DNA of 64,000 nucleotides, taken from contig NZ_WNKX01000005.1 of NCBI RefSeq assembly GCF_009720745.1, positions 62,001 to 126,000 of the forward strand, written 5' to 3'. Source of the DNA: Massilia eburnea (GTDB lineage: Bacteria; Pseudomonadota; Gammaproteobacteria; Burkholderiales; Burkholderiaceae_D). Below, in pieces: positions 26,887 to 34,593 of the stretch (the stretch's first letter is position 1; every line of letters begins with the position of its first letter). A program made the translations under genes and the position numbers. The notes under the pieces are model-generated. The model was not told the origin of the DNA. It made no database searches and worked only from the letters and a program-made list of their open reading frames with translations.

Positions 26887-27836
26887 GGATGGAAGCGGTT
26901 GCGGTAATCGCCCGGCGTGACGCCAAGCCGGCGCACGAAGGCGCGCCGCAGGCTGGTCTGGTTATGGAAGCCGCTGCGCGCGGCCACCCGTTTCAACGGG
27001 CTGGCGCTTTCCTCCAGCATGCGGCGCGCCGCATCAAGCCGCGCCGCTTCGACAAAATCGGCGGGCGTTTCACCGGTATCGCTTTTGAAGGCGCGCGAGA
27101 AATTGCGTACACTCATGCCGGCCTGCGCCGCCAACTGATCGACAGTCAAATCCTGCGCCAGGTTTTCAAGCACCCACTCCTGCACTTGCCGGATGGGGCT
27201 GCGCTGCGCGGTTTGCGCCGCCAGATGGGCGCTGAACTGGGCTTGCCCGCCGGGGCGTTTGATGAACATCACCAGTTCGCGTGCCACCGCTAGTGCCACA
27301 GCGCGGCCGAGGTCTTCTTCCACCAGCGCCAGGGCCAGGTCCATGCCGGCAGTAACGCCGGCCGAAGTGTACAGCTTACCGTCGCGCAGATAGATCTGGT
27401 CATGCTCGACCTGCACGCGTTCAAAGCGCCGCGCCAGGGCGGATGAAATATTCCAGTGTGTCGTAACGCGCTTGCCGTCCAGCAGGCCGGCATGGGCCAG
27501 CAGCCAAGCCCCGGAGCACACCGACCCGATCCGTCGTACCACGCCGGCCTGGCGCTGCAGCCATTGCACCAGGCGCGGATTGGCGCTGAAGTCGCGCACC
27601 TCATGGCTGCCGGTGACGAGCAGGGTGTCGACTGCATGGTCCAGCGTGTCGATGGTGGCGGTGGGCTGGAACAGCAGGCCATTGTCGGCGCGCACGGGGC
27701 CATCTTCCAACGCCACCAGGTCGAACTGGTAGGCGTCGGGCTTGCCGGACTGGCGGGCGGCCTCTCGGAAGACATCCATCGGCCCCGCCACGTCGAGCAG
27801 TTGCACGCCGGGGAAAACAAGTAGAGCGATACGCAT
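26874..27836 (-). CDS. GlxA-type AraC family regulator with DJ-1/PfpI domain
   Basis: This 320-residue protein has an N-terminal DJ-1/PfpI-like domain ([40 protein letters not shown] with the nucleophile-elbow Cys) and a C-terminal AraC helix-turn-helix pair ([20 protein letters not shown] and [20 protein letters not shown]). Members include GlxA and catabolic regulators. Its ATG lies 2 bases after the stop of the upstream channel gene, so it is translated from the same transcript and may control it. The 3' end overlaps pncB by 13 bases. Confidence 0.9.
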   Translation of the reverse strand: MRIALLVFPGVQLLDVAGPMDVFREAARQSGKPDAYQFDLVALEDGPVRADNGLLFQPTATIDTLDHAVDTLLVTGSHEVRDFSANPRLVQWLQRQAGVVRRIGSVCSGAWLLAHAGLLDGKRVTTHWNISSALARRFERVQVEHDQIYLRDGKLYTSAGVTAGMDLALALVEEDLGRAVALAVARELVMFIKRPGGQAQFSAHLAAQTAQRSPIRQVQEWVLENLAQDLTVDQLAAQAGMSVRNFSRAFKSDTGETPADFVEAARLDAARRMLEESASPLKRVAARSGFHNQTSLRRAFVRRLGVTPGDYRNRFHPQEA

Positions 27837-27838
27837 GG

Positions 27839-28810
27839 TCAGCCCGCCAGGAGTTTGCCGTTGTAAAGCGAATATAAGGTACGCAGCAGCAGCACGGCAA
27901 TGGCAACCGTCAGGAATGCCAGCAGCGCAGCAGCCAGCAGCGTGACAGCGGCGCTGTCGGCAACGGCGGCATACTTCAGGGCAGCGTTCACCAGGGCGGC
28001 GATCGGGAAGCTGATCGCCCACCACGACGGGGCAAACGGCACCGATCGGCGGAACACGCGCGGGGCCAGCACAAGGAACATGAACAGGCCGAAATAGAAC
28101 AGCATGGCAGCAAACATATCGATGTGCTGCGTGACGTTGGCGTAGGCCAGGAAGCCGACTTCGAACGGAGCGATCATCACCATCAGCGAGGGCACCATGC
28201 CGGCCGGCAGCGGCTCGCCATGTACCAGGCGGCTGAAGATCAGCACGTAGAACACGACGGCGATTGCCGTACCGATGCCAAGCGCCAGCATATTGACCTC
28301 GTGGCTCCAGGCGCCGCCGGTGACGGCAATATCGAGCGAAGCCACGCCGGGGATCAGCCAGGCCGGCACGACGTTGGCAGCAGCAACGTTCCCCTTCAAC
28401 ACGCGCGATACGACCACATAAGCCAGCACCAGGGTGGAGAGTGCGCCGGCCGTCCAGGCCAAGTGCTGCAGGGTGGCGTTCCATGGCGCCACCACGCCCG
28501 ACAGCAGCAAGATGGCAATCGTGACCGTACCGAAGAAGTTCCCGCCGACCGGATGCGTAAACTCGGCCTTCACCGCATCCGGGAAGACTGCCCATTTAAG
28601 CAGGTAAGCAACGGTGAGCACTGCAAACACCAGCAGTGCGAGGACGCCGATGCCGTCGGCAATCCGGCTGCTGCTGCCGAAAAGGTGGGCCGCGCCACGC
28701 CATGCCAGCGCCAGGCCGGCAATCCCCATGACGGCGCCGAACAGGTTGACGGGAAGATTTTTGACTGAAGCGCCGCTGGTCGGCAGTGTCCGGATTGTCG
28801 TTGTTTGCAT
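27839..28810 (-). CDS. SLAC1/TehA-type anion channel or exporter
   Basis: This 323-residue protein has about ten membrane segments and the family landmarks NLFGAVMGIAGLALAWRGA and PVGGNFFGTVTIAIL. Family members include TehA (tellurite), Mae1 (malate) and plant SLAC1 anion channels. The central phenylalanine gate expected in this family lies in the FFG region. ATG at 28810 is chosen because the membrane domain begins right after it; the upstream extension looks non-coding. It heads an operon with the GlxA-type regulator and is divergent from the gdx gene. Confidence 0.85.
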   Translation of the reverse strand: MQTTTIRTLPTSGASVKNLPVNLFGAVMGIAGLALAWRGAAHLFGSSSRIADGIGVLALLVFAVLTVAYLLKWAVFPDAVKAEFTHPVGGNFFGTVTIAILLLSGVVAPWNATLQHLAWTAGALSTLVLAYVVVSRVLKGNVAAANVVPAWLIPGVASLDIAVTGGAWSHEVNMLALGIGTAIAVVFYVLIFSRLVHGEPLPAGMVPSLMVMIAPFEVGFLAYANVTQHIDMFAAMLFYFGLFMFLVLAPRVFRRSVPFAPSWWAISFPIAALVNAALKYAAVADSAAVTLLAAALLAFLTVAIAVLLLRTLYSLYNGKLLAG

Positions 28811-28854
28811 GATTTGCACCCAATGGATTAGCGATAAATCCATTATCGGTCGGC

Positions 28855-28901
28855 AAGCTTTTGGCCGATAGTGTGCAATTGAGTCATTTTCGGCCAAGCT
28901 T
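28855..28901. promoter_or_regulatory. Inverted repeat in the channel/gdx divergent spacer
   Basis: AAGCTTTTGGCCGA (28855-28868) and TCGGCCAAGCTT (28890-28901) are an inverted repeat with a 2-base bulge and a 21-base spacer. It lies between divergent starts and could be an operator for the GlxA-type regulator. I looked for guanidine riboswitch motifs here and found none that were convincing. Confidence 0.45.
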
Positions 28902-28972
28902 GTGACAAGCTCGGCCAGGACCGTCCACGACAGCCCGACAATGGCCGTCCTCATGAAATGAAAGGATTGGAA

Positions 28973-29290
28973 ATGCCCTGGATGTTACTGACCGTTGCCG
29001 GCCTGTTGGAAATCGCTTTTGCACTCGGTATGAAGTGGTCGCAAGGTTTTACCAGGCCGCTGCCCGGCGGTTTGACGGCTTTGGCTGGACTGGCCAGCAT
29101 CTATTTGCTGTCGCTGGCTTTGCGCTCACTGCCGGTAGGAACGGCTTACGCGGTGTGGACCGGTATTGGCGCGGTGGGTACAGCGCTGGCGGGAGTGCTG
29201 TTCATGGGAGAATCAGCGACGCTGGCCAGGCTGGCCTGCATGGCCGCCATTGTCGGCGGGGTGGCGGGATTGAGGCTGGTGCAGAACTAG
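28973..29290 (+). CDS. gdx: SMR family guanidinium exporter
   Basis: This 105-residue protein has four membrane helices and the conserved E13 in MPWMLLTVAGLLEIAFALGM. The GFTRPLPG and PVGTAYAVWTGIGAVGTAL segments match the SugE/Gdx branch rather than the EmrE drug branch. Gdx exchanges guanidinium for protons across the inner membrane. ATG at 28973 follows AAAGGATTGGAA and gives the exact family N-terminus. Confidence 0.93.
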   Translation: MPWMLLTVAGLLEIAFALGMKWSQGFTRPLPGGLTALAGLASIYLLSLALRSLPVGTAYAVWTGIGAVGTALAGVLFMGESATLARLACMAAIVGGVAGLRLVQN

Positions 29291-29586
29291 GCTTCCTGAC
29301 CGCCGAAGCGCGACATGATGCGGTCGGCCTGATCGCGCTGGGCATCGTCGTCCACGTCGACCGACAGCAGGGCGGCGGGGCGGTCCGGCTTGTCCGTGTT
29401 GTCGACATCATCCGGCGTCAGCGAATCCATGATGTGCTGCACGGCGGATGTCGTTGTTGTCAGCGGACGTGCTTCGTGCAGGTTCAGTTGCACCGCCGAG
29501 TTGGCGAAGCCTTCAGCCAGCAAGGCGCTGCGCGCACCTTCGGCGTCCGCGATCTGGCGGAAATTGCGGTAGATAGTGTTGGGCAT
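29287..29586 (-). CDS. Small hypothetical stress-type protein
   Basis: This 99-residue acidic protein begins MPNTIYRNFRQIADAEGARS, with a following ALLAEGFANSAVQLNLHEAR. The pattern of a short beta-alpha-beta unit that handles an error or identity tag (AEGARSALLAEGF) recalls general stress proteins of the YflT/17M type, but the match is loose. The rest is polar and Asp-rich. AGGAG eight bases before the ATG supports the start. Its stop overlaps the end of gdx by 4 bases on the other strand. Confidence 0.6.
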   Translation of the reverse strand: MPNTIYRNFRQIADAEGARSALLAEGFANSAVQLNLHEARPLTTTTSAVQHIMDSLTPDDVDNTDKPDRPAALLSVDVDDDAQRDQADRIMSRFGGQEA

Positions 29587-29650
29587 GATCTTTCTCCTGT
29601 GTGGGGAGATTGTCGCGTAAGGCGCGCAGCTGCGGCGCGCGCCTTGCGTC

Positions 29651-29956
29651 CTAGTTGCCGAAGCCGGCCACCACGTTGGCGGTATGCTCAACGCGAGGAG
29701 TGTTGGCGAAGTACTGGCCGACCATGCCGCGCCAGGTCTGGAAATCTTCGCTGCCGCGGAAATCAACCGTATGGTTTTCCAGCGTTTCCCACACGATGAC
29801 CAGCATGTAGGTATTGGCGCGCTCGATTACGCGCTCAAGGCGCATGGATTTGCAGCCTTTGGCGCGCTGGAACAGCGGCACGGCTTTCTGTACTGCTGCT
29901 TCAAAATCGGCGCCTTGGCCATCCTTGATCTCAAATTCCGCCAGCTCGAAAATCAT
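29651..29956 (-). CDS. Antibiotic biosynthesis monooxygenase (ABM) domain protein
   Basis: This 101-residue protein has the dimeric alpha+beta barrel of ABM proteins: MIFELAEFEIKDGQGADFEA, then YMLVIVWETLENHTVDFRGS and FQTWRGMVGQYF. ABM proteins include quinol monooxygenases and IsdG-type heme-degrading enzymes. It lies 37 bases downstream of a Fur-boxed TonB receptor on the same strand, so an iron or heme link is possible, but the residues needed for heme cleavage cannot be confirmed. AAAGGAA precedes the ATG. Confidence 0.8.
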   Translation of the reverse strand: MIFELAEFEIKDGQGADFEAAVQKAVPLFQRAKGCKSMRLERVIERANTYMLVIVWETLENHTVDFRGSEDFQTWRGMVGQYFANTPRVEHTANVVAGFGN

Positions 29957-29993
29957 CGGGACATTCCTTTCAAAGTAATGTCCCGATTTTAGC

Positions 29994-32090
29994 TCAGAAG
30001 CGGTAGCGGGCTGTGACGCGGGCATTGCGCGGGGCGCCTGGTACGTTGAGCAGCTTGCTGGAGCCGTGGCCGGATACGATGTATTCGCGGTCGAACAGGT
30101 TGCTGACGTTCAGCTGCACCTCCCAGGACGCGGCGCGGTAGGCCAGCATGGCATCGACTACGGTGTAGCCGGGCAGGGTGGTGGTGTTGCCCGGGTTGGC
30201 GAAGCGGTCGCCCTGGTAATTCACGCCGGCGCCGGTGAACCAGCCGCCGCCCAGGGCCTTGTTCAGCCACAGGTTGGCGCTGTGCCTGGGCGTGAGCGTC
30301 GGGCGCTTGCCCTGCACCTGCTGGCCGTCGTCGCGGGCGACGGACTTGATGATCTCGGCGTCGAGCAGCGCCAGGCCGGACGAAATTTGCCAGCCCTGGC
30401 CCAGTTCGCCGCTGAAGGTCAGCTCCAGGCCGTCGGTGCGCTGGGTGCCGATGGGGATCACGAGATTGGTGACCGGGTCGGTGCTCTTGATGCCGGTGCG
30501 CTCAAGGCGGAACAGCGAAGCGCCCACCGTGGCCAGGCCGTCGAACAGGTCCAGCTTCGCGCCCACCTCCTTGTTGCTGGTCTGCTCCGGCTCGATGGCT
30601 GCGTTGCTGGCGGAGAGGGCGAACGTTTCACCGGATGGCTGGAACGATTTGCTGAACGAGGCGTAATAGGAGGCACTGCCGCTTGGCTGGTACACCAGGC
30701 CGGCGCGCGGGCTCCAGGCGCGGTCGGTACGTTCCAGGTTCTTCTGGCCTGGGCGGCGCTCGCGCGTCTCCTGGCTGAAATCGTCGTAGCGCACGCCGGC
30801 CAGCAGCTTCCACTGCGGCGTCAGCGTCGCCAGCTCCTGCAGGTAGGCGCTCTTGTTCTTCAGGATGCCGAGGTTGTCGGTGCCAGGCGCCACGTTGGCC
30901 ATCAGCTGCAGTACCGGCAGCACTGGATGGAACAGGTTGACTGTTGCGACATTGGCTTGCGAGCGGTTGACCTGGTCCTTGTCCTGCTTGCCGATCTCCA
31001 CGCCGTACAGCAGCTGGTGCTGCATGCCGAAGAAGTCCGCGCGCTGGGTCAATTCGGTCTGGTTGAAGTAGCCGTCTTCATCGCGGCGCACGTTGCCGTG
31101 GGTGAGCGAAACAGTCTGCGCTGCTTCATTCACGCTGCCGGGCATGGTGTTGTTACGGTTAAGGGAGTAGTCGTAGCGGCGAAAGGCATTGCGCAGCGAC
31201 CAGTTGGCGTTGATGCGATGATCCAGCGCCACCGACAGCGCCTTCACGCGCGACTGGGTGAAGTCCACGTCGCGCGCATTGGCTGCGCCGTAGTAGGTGG
31301 CCGGGTCCACGTCGACCGGCAAGCCTTTGTAGGAAGGGATGCCGAAGTCGGTCAGGCGGCGGTCGGACAGGTATTCGCCCTGCACCAGCAGGGTAGTGTC
31401 GGCGCCCAGCTTCCACAGCAGGGAAGGCGAGAACGCCTCGCGCTTCAGGAATTGCTGGTCGCGGTAGCTGTCCGCATCTTCCTTTGCGCCGGTGACGCGA
31501 AAGGCCACGCCGCTGTCCGGCAGTTTGCGCGCCAGGTCGAATTCGCCGCGCTTGCGCTTCCAGCTGCCAAAGCTTAGCGTAGCTTCCGCGCGGTCAATGC
31601 CTGGCTTCCGGGTGATGCGGTTGATCATGCCGCCGGAAGAACCGCGGCCATACAGTACTGAAGCTGGCCCTTTGATCACTTCCACCTGCTCGATATTGGA
31701 CAGGTCGCGGAAGTACAGCGCGTCATCGCGCATGCCATCGATGAATTGGTCGGCGATGGCGGTAAAGCCGCGGATGCTCACCTGGTCGCGCTGGCCGTCG
31801 CCGCTGGACAGGCCGACACCCGGTATCGCTTTCAGCACGTCTTCCATGGAGCTGGCGCCCTGGTCGCGCAGCAGCTCCTGCGGCACCACGTTCACGGTTT
31901 GCGGCACGTCGCGTAAAGGCGCGTCGATCTTGGTAGCGCTGCTGGCAGTGCTCGGATTGTAGGCAGCTTCGCGGCCGGCGGTGACGGTCACGGTGGCGAG
32001 GGTGGTGTCTTCGGCAGGAGCGGCGAAAGCGGCGGTGCAGGGCAGGGCCAGCGCGACGGCGAGCGCCAGCGGGGAACGGTTCAACTTCAT
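29994..32090 (-). CDS. TonB-dependent siderophore receptor
   Basis: This 698-residue outer-membrane receptor has a signal peptide (LALAVALALPCTAAFAAPAE), a plug domain (VPQTVNVVPQELLRDQGASS; ASVLYGRGSSGGMINRITRK) and a 22-strand barrel ending in the aromatic NARVTARYRF. It resembles catecholate or mono-catecholate receptors of the Fiu/BfrD type. A Fur box lies 26 bases upstream of the ATG at 32090, so it should be induced by low iron. The ligand cannot be named from sequence. Confidence 0.93.
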   Translation of the reverse strand: MKLNRSPLALAVALALPCTAAFAAPAEDTTLATVTVTAGREAAYNPSTASSATKIDAPLRDVPQTVNVVPQELLRDQGASSMEDVLKAIPGVGLSSGDGQRDQVSIRGFTAIADQFIDGMRDDALYFRDLSNIEQVEVIKGPASVLYGRGSSGGMINRITRKPGIDRAEATLSFGSWKRKRGEFDLARKLPDSGVAFRVTGAKEDADSYRDQQFLKREAFSPSLLWKLGADTTLLVQGEYLSDRRLTDFGIPSYKGLPVDVDPATYYGAANARDVDFTQSRVKALSVALDHRINANWSLRNAFRRYDYSLNRNNTMPGSVNEAAQTVSLTHGNVRRDEDGYFNQTELTQRADFFGMQHQLLYGVEIGKQDKDQVNRSQANVATVNLFHPVLPVLQLMANVAPGTDNLGILKNKSAYLQELATLTPQWKLLAGVRYDDFSQETRERRPGQKNLERTDRAWSPRAGLVYQPSGSASYYASFSKSFQPSGETFALSASNAAIEPEQTSNKEVGAKLDLFDGLATVGASLFRLERTGIKSTDPVTNLVIPIGTQRTDGLELTFSGELGQGWQISSGLALLDAEIIKSVARDDGQQVQGKRPTLTPRHSANLWLNKALGGGWFTGAGVNYQGDRFANPGNTTTLPGYTVVDAMLAYRAASWEVQLNVSNLFDREYIVSGHGSSKLLNVPGAPRNARVTARYRF

Positions 32091-32113
32091 CGGTTTTCCT
32101 AAAGTGGCATCGT

Positions 32114-32132
32114 AATGAGAATTATTATCATT
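32114..32132. promoter_or_regulatory. Fur box of the TonB receptor gene
   Basis: The minus strand reads TGATAATAATTCTCA at 32116-32130, which differs from the Fur 7-1-7 consensus TGATAATNATTATCA at one position. It lies just upstream of the TonB receptor start, where repressor binding would block transcription in iron-rich cells. Confidence 0.85.
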
Positions 32133-32191
32133 CGCATTATGCGCCACCCAGGAAAATTGTTCAACGGTAAAACTTATGCTTGATCAAGAAT

Positions 32192-32470
32192 TTAGCGTTC
32201 GCTGCGGCGGACCGTGTCGGGACCGGTTTGCCGGGCCTCGCCTTGCCGGAATTGCGGGCCGGTCTGGAAACCATGCTCGCGTTCGCCTTCGCCAACGCAG
32301 CCGGACAACAGGTCATCGGTACGGCCAGCCGATTCGGCCGATTGCTGGTTGCCTTCTTGCACTTGGGATAGGTTGCGGCGGCCGGTACAGCCAGCGCCCA
32401 TAGTGCCGATGCTGCTGGTGCCATCGTGGGTTTGCTGCTCCAGGCTGCGCCCCCTGTTGAGTGTGGACAT
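32192..32470 (-). CDS. Small polar hypothetical protein
   Basis: This 92-residue protein begins MSTLNRGRSLEQQTHDGTSS and is rich in Gly, Gln, Arg and Ser with only two cysteines and no hydrophobic core. AAGGAGG at 8 bases from the ATG supports translation. It resembles the Gly/Gln-rich protein at 22804-23055 in composition and shares a GNQQS piece, so both may belong to one family of disordered small proteins. It is upstream of the Fur box on the opposite flank. Confidence 0.55.
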   Translation of the reverse strand: MSTLNRGRSLEQQTHDGTSSIGTMGAGCTGRRNLSQVQEGNQQSAESAGRTDDLLSGCVGEGEREHGFQTGPQFRQGEARQTGPDTVRRSER

Positions 32471-32530
32471 GATTGCCTCCTTGTCGCCGGGCCAATAGCC
32501 CATTTTAGGCTCGTAGGGAGGAAACTGCCA

Positions 32531-33313
32531 TTACTCGATGTATTTGCGTAGCAGCTGGTTGAAACGCTTATTGCCGTCGGTGCCGATCCAGTTCCAGAGG
32601 GTATCGACGTCGCGCCGGTGCGCACCATAATAGGCGGGGTTGGTGGCGATCCAGTTGAAGGATTTTAAGACCGGCTTTTCCAGGCGCACCAGTTCGCCCT
32701 TGTAGCGTTCGGCAACGTATTTGTCCATGTCCGTCGCCACCAGCAAAGGCACGACGAAAGCATCGATCCGGCCAAGCTGCAGCTTGTCGAAATTGCTCGG
32801 CACGGTCGGTCCGCCCTGGTCGAGGATGGCCCCGGCACTTTCCAGCCGTTTCGCATAGGAAGAGCCATACATCACGCCGACCCGTTTGCCGCGTACCAGG
32901 TCCATCGGGTCGGCATCGTGCATGAAGCCATCCTTCGCACGCACGAAAGCGACCAGGGCCAAGGTGGTGGCGCGCTTGGTGTCCGGCTTGCCTTGCGGGT
33001 CGCGCGGCATCACGATGCCGGGCTGGCCATCGGCGGTGATGTCGACCGGCGCCATGTCCACCGCGCCGCTGATGAGAGAACTGCGCAAGCGCATCATCGG
33101 CAAGCGCACCAATTCCACGGTGCAGCCGCCGCTGGCTGCAAGTTCGCGCAGGAAATCCACGGCGGCCCCGGGCGGTTCGGGCACAGTCGGGCCGTTGCCC
33201 ATCCAATAGGGAGGGCGGTGCTGGTCGGGGTAGCCAATACGGATCGTGCCGCAATCGGCAAATGCGTTGGCGGCAGCTAGCAGGCATAGGGCAATGAAAG
33301 CTTTGCGTTTCAT
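32531..33313 (-). CDS. Periplasmic substrate-binding protein, family 3 (amino-acid type)
   Basis: This 260-residue protein has a signal peptide (MKRKAFIALCLLAAANAFA) and the two-lobed SBP_bac_3 fold: GTIRIGYPDQHRPPYWMGNG, PGAAVDFLRELAASGGCTVE, and a later GKRVGVMYGSSYAKRLESAG. No transporter permease or ATPase gene is adjacent, so it is probably an orphan sensor or binding protein. Such orphans are numerous in Oxalobacteraceae and often serve chemotaxis or two-component systems. Ligand unknown. Confidence 0.8.
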   Translation of the reverse strand: MKRKAFIALCLLAAANAFADCGTIRIGYPDQHRPPYWMGNGPTVPEPPGAAVDFLRELAASGGCTVELVRLPMMRLRSSLISGAVDMAPVDITADGQPGIVMPRDPQGKPDTKRATTLALVAFVRAKDGFMHDADPMDLVRGKRVGVMYGSSYAKRLESAGAILDQGGPTVPSNFDKLQLGRIDAFVVPLLVATDMDKYVAERYKGELVRLEKPVLKSFNWIATNPAYYGAHRRDVDTLWNWIGTDGNKRFNQLLRKYIE

Positions 33314-33840
33314 ATGCGCACTATTCTAAGCCAACAGCAACGCACTCGCTGCAGTTAAATCGTCGTGAAGGAGGCGGCTAGGAATGCGAACAGGGTCCGA
33401 TCCTGGCGCTCAGAACGCACGCTGCATTGAATCGCTGCGGCGGTCAGTGGCATACCAGGGCAGGGAGACGACTGCACGGACCTGGGTAGGAAAGCGTTCC
33501 GCGAAGGAGCGGATCAGCATGTGCTCCACGCCGCTGATGGCGAGGTAACTGTAAGCGGCGCCCTGGTCGAACGCCAGGGCCGTGCGTACGGCCATGTCAA
33601 ACCGTTCCGCAGTACCGCTATCGTGACGCCGGTCATGATGCCTTCGCTGATCCACGCTGCCTCCCCAGGACAGCCACCATCCTACGACGGACAGTGCAGT
33701 GCGTTCTGTGCGTCAGTCCACATCAGGCAATGGGGGCCATTATTGCGAAAAGCGGAAGGAACTATTCCTCTAGCGATGGATTCTGCTTTGGGGCGGAAAT
33801 CCGTAAAGTGTACACATCAAGAAACCTTTCGGAGAACACG
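33314..33840. other. Spacer with one doubtful short frame
   Basis: This 527-base stretch holds a minus-strand frame (33410-33595 or 33655) whose end, MLIRSFAERFPTQVRAVVSL, looks protein-like, but it has no convincing ribosome site and no recognised domain. It could be the remnant of a gene. The last 60 bases before 33841 hold the leader of the HAD gene, including GGAGAA. Nothing else was supported. Confidence 0.3.
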
Positions 33841-34584
33841 ATGAACCGCCGCAAATTTATCAGTGCCACCGCCGCAGCTGCGGCAACCGTCATGCTTCCA
33901 GCGCAAGCAGCAACGTCCGGCATCAAAGCCGTGGCATTCGACGGCTTGGCTTTGTTCGATCCGCGTCCGATCTTCGCGCTGGCCGAGCAGTTCTTCCCCG
34001 GTCGCGGCAATGCACTGGCAACGGCCTGGCGCGTGCGCATCTTTGAATACAGCTGGCTGCGTACGCTGACGGGCAGCTATGCAACCTTCATGCGTATTGC
34101 CGACGATGCGCTGGTGTTTGCGCTGGCGCAGGAAAAGATCACTGCCACCGAAGCGCAGCGCAAGCAGCTTGTCGCCGGCTTCCTCGACCTGCGCACCTGG
34201 CCGGACGTGGCTCCTGTGCTGCGCCGCCTGAAAGCTGCAGGCCTGCGCCTCGCGCCATTGACGCATTTCAGCGTGCCGATGCTGGAAAAAGGGATGGCAA
34301 ATTCGGGCCTGGAAGGGGTCTTCGACCACCTGCTGTCGGCCGACCTGGTGAAGGCCTACAAACCTGATCCGCGCGCCTACCAGATGGCGGTTGACCGATT
34401 TGGCCTGGCGCCGAACCAGATCGCCTTTGTCGCCTTCGGCGGCTGGGATGCCGCAGGCGCCAAAACCTTCGGCTTCCCGACGATCTGGATCAACCGCCTG
34501 AATGCGCCGGCGGAGCAACTGGGGGTGGCGCCGGACGCCATCGCCTCCAGCTTCGACGCCTTGCCGGCATTCGTCGGCGTGTGA
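33841..34584 (+). CDS. Exported haloacid-dehalogenase-type II-like protein with altered active site
   Basis: This 247-residue protein has an N-terminal signal (MNRRKFISATAAAAATVMLP, RR-type) followed by a HAD-fold domain of the haloacid dehalogenase type II family: AFDGLALFD with the nucleophile D34, TAWRVRIFEYSWLRTLTGSY with the conserved Arg, and VKAYKPDPRAYQ with the conserved Lys. Several family residues differ: the Thr after the nucleophile is replaced, the SNG loop reads LTHFS, and the SSNxWD motif reads AFGGWD. Known family members are cytoplasmic. It may have a different substrate or no hydrolytic activity. GGAGAA precedes the ATG. Confidence 0.75.
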   Translation: MNRRKFISATAAAAATVMLPAQAATSGIKAVAFDGLALFDPRPIFALAEQFFPGRGNALATAWRVRIFEYSWLRTLTGSYATFMRIADDALVFALAQEKITATEAQRKQLVAGFLDLRTWPDVAPVLRRLKAAGLRLAPLTHFSVPMLEKGMANSGLEGVFDHLLSADLVKAYKPDPRAYQMAVDRFGLAPNQIAFVAFGGWDAAGAKTFGFPTIWINRLNAPAEQLGVAPDAIASSFDALPAFVGV

Positions 34585-34593
34585 CCGGGCGGT

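Noticed and set aside
28811..28972. Guanidine riboswitch ahead of gdx
   Set aside because: No paired ACGR-loop hairpins or ykkC core motifs were seen; only an operator-like inverted repeat.
33410..33655. A small minus-strand protein gene
   Set aside because: The end of the frame looks protein-like but there is no ribosome site, domain or partner; reported only as part of the spacer.
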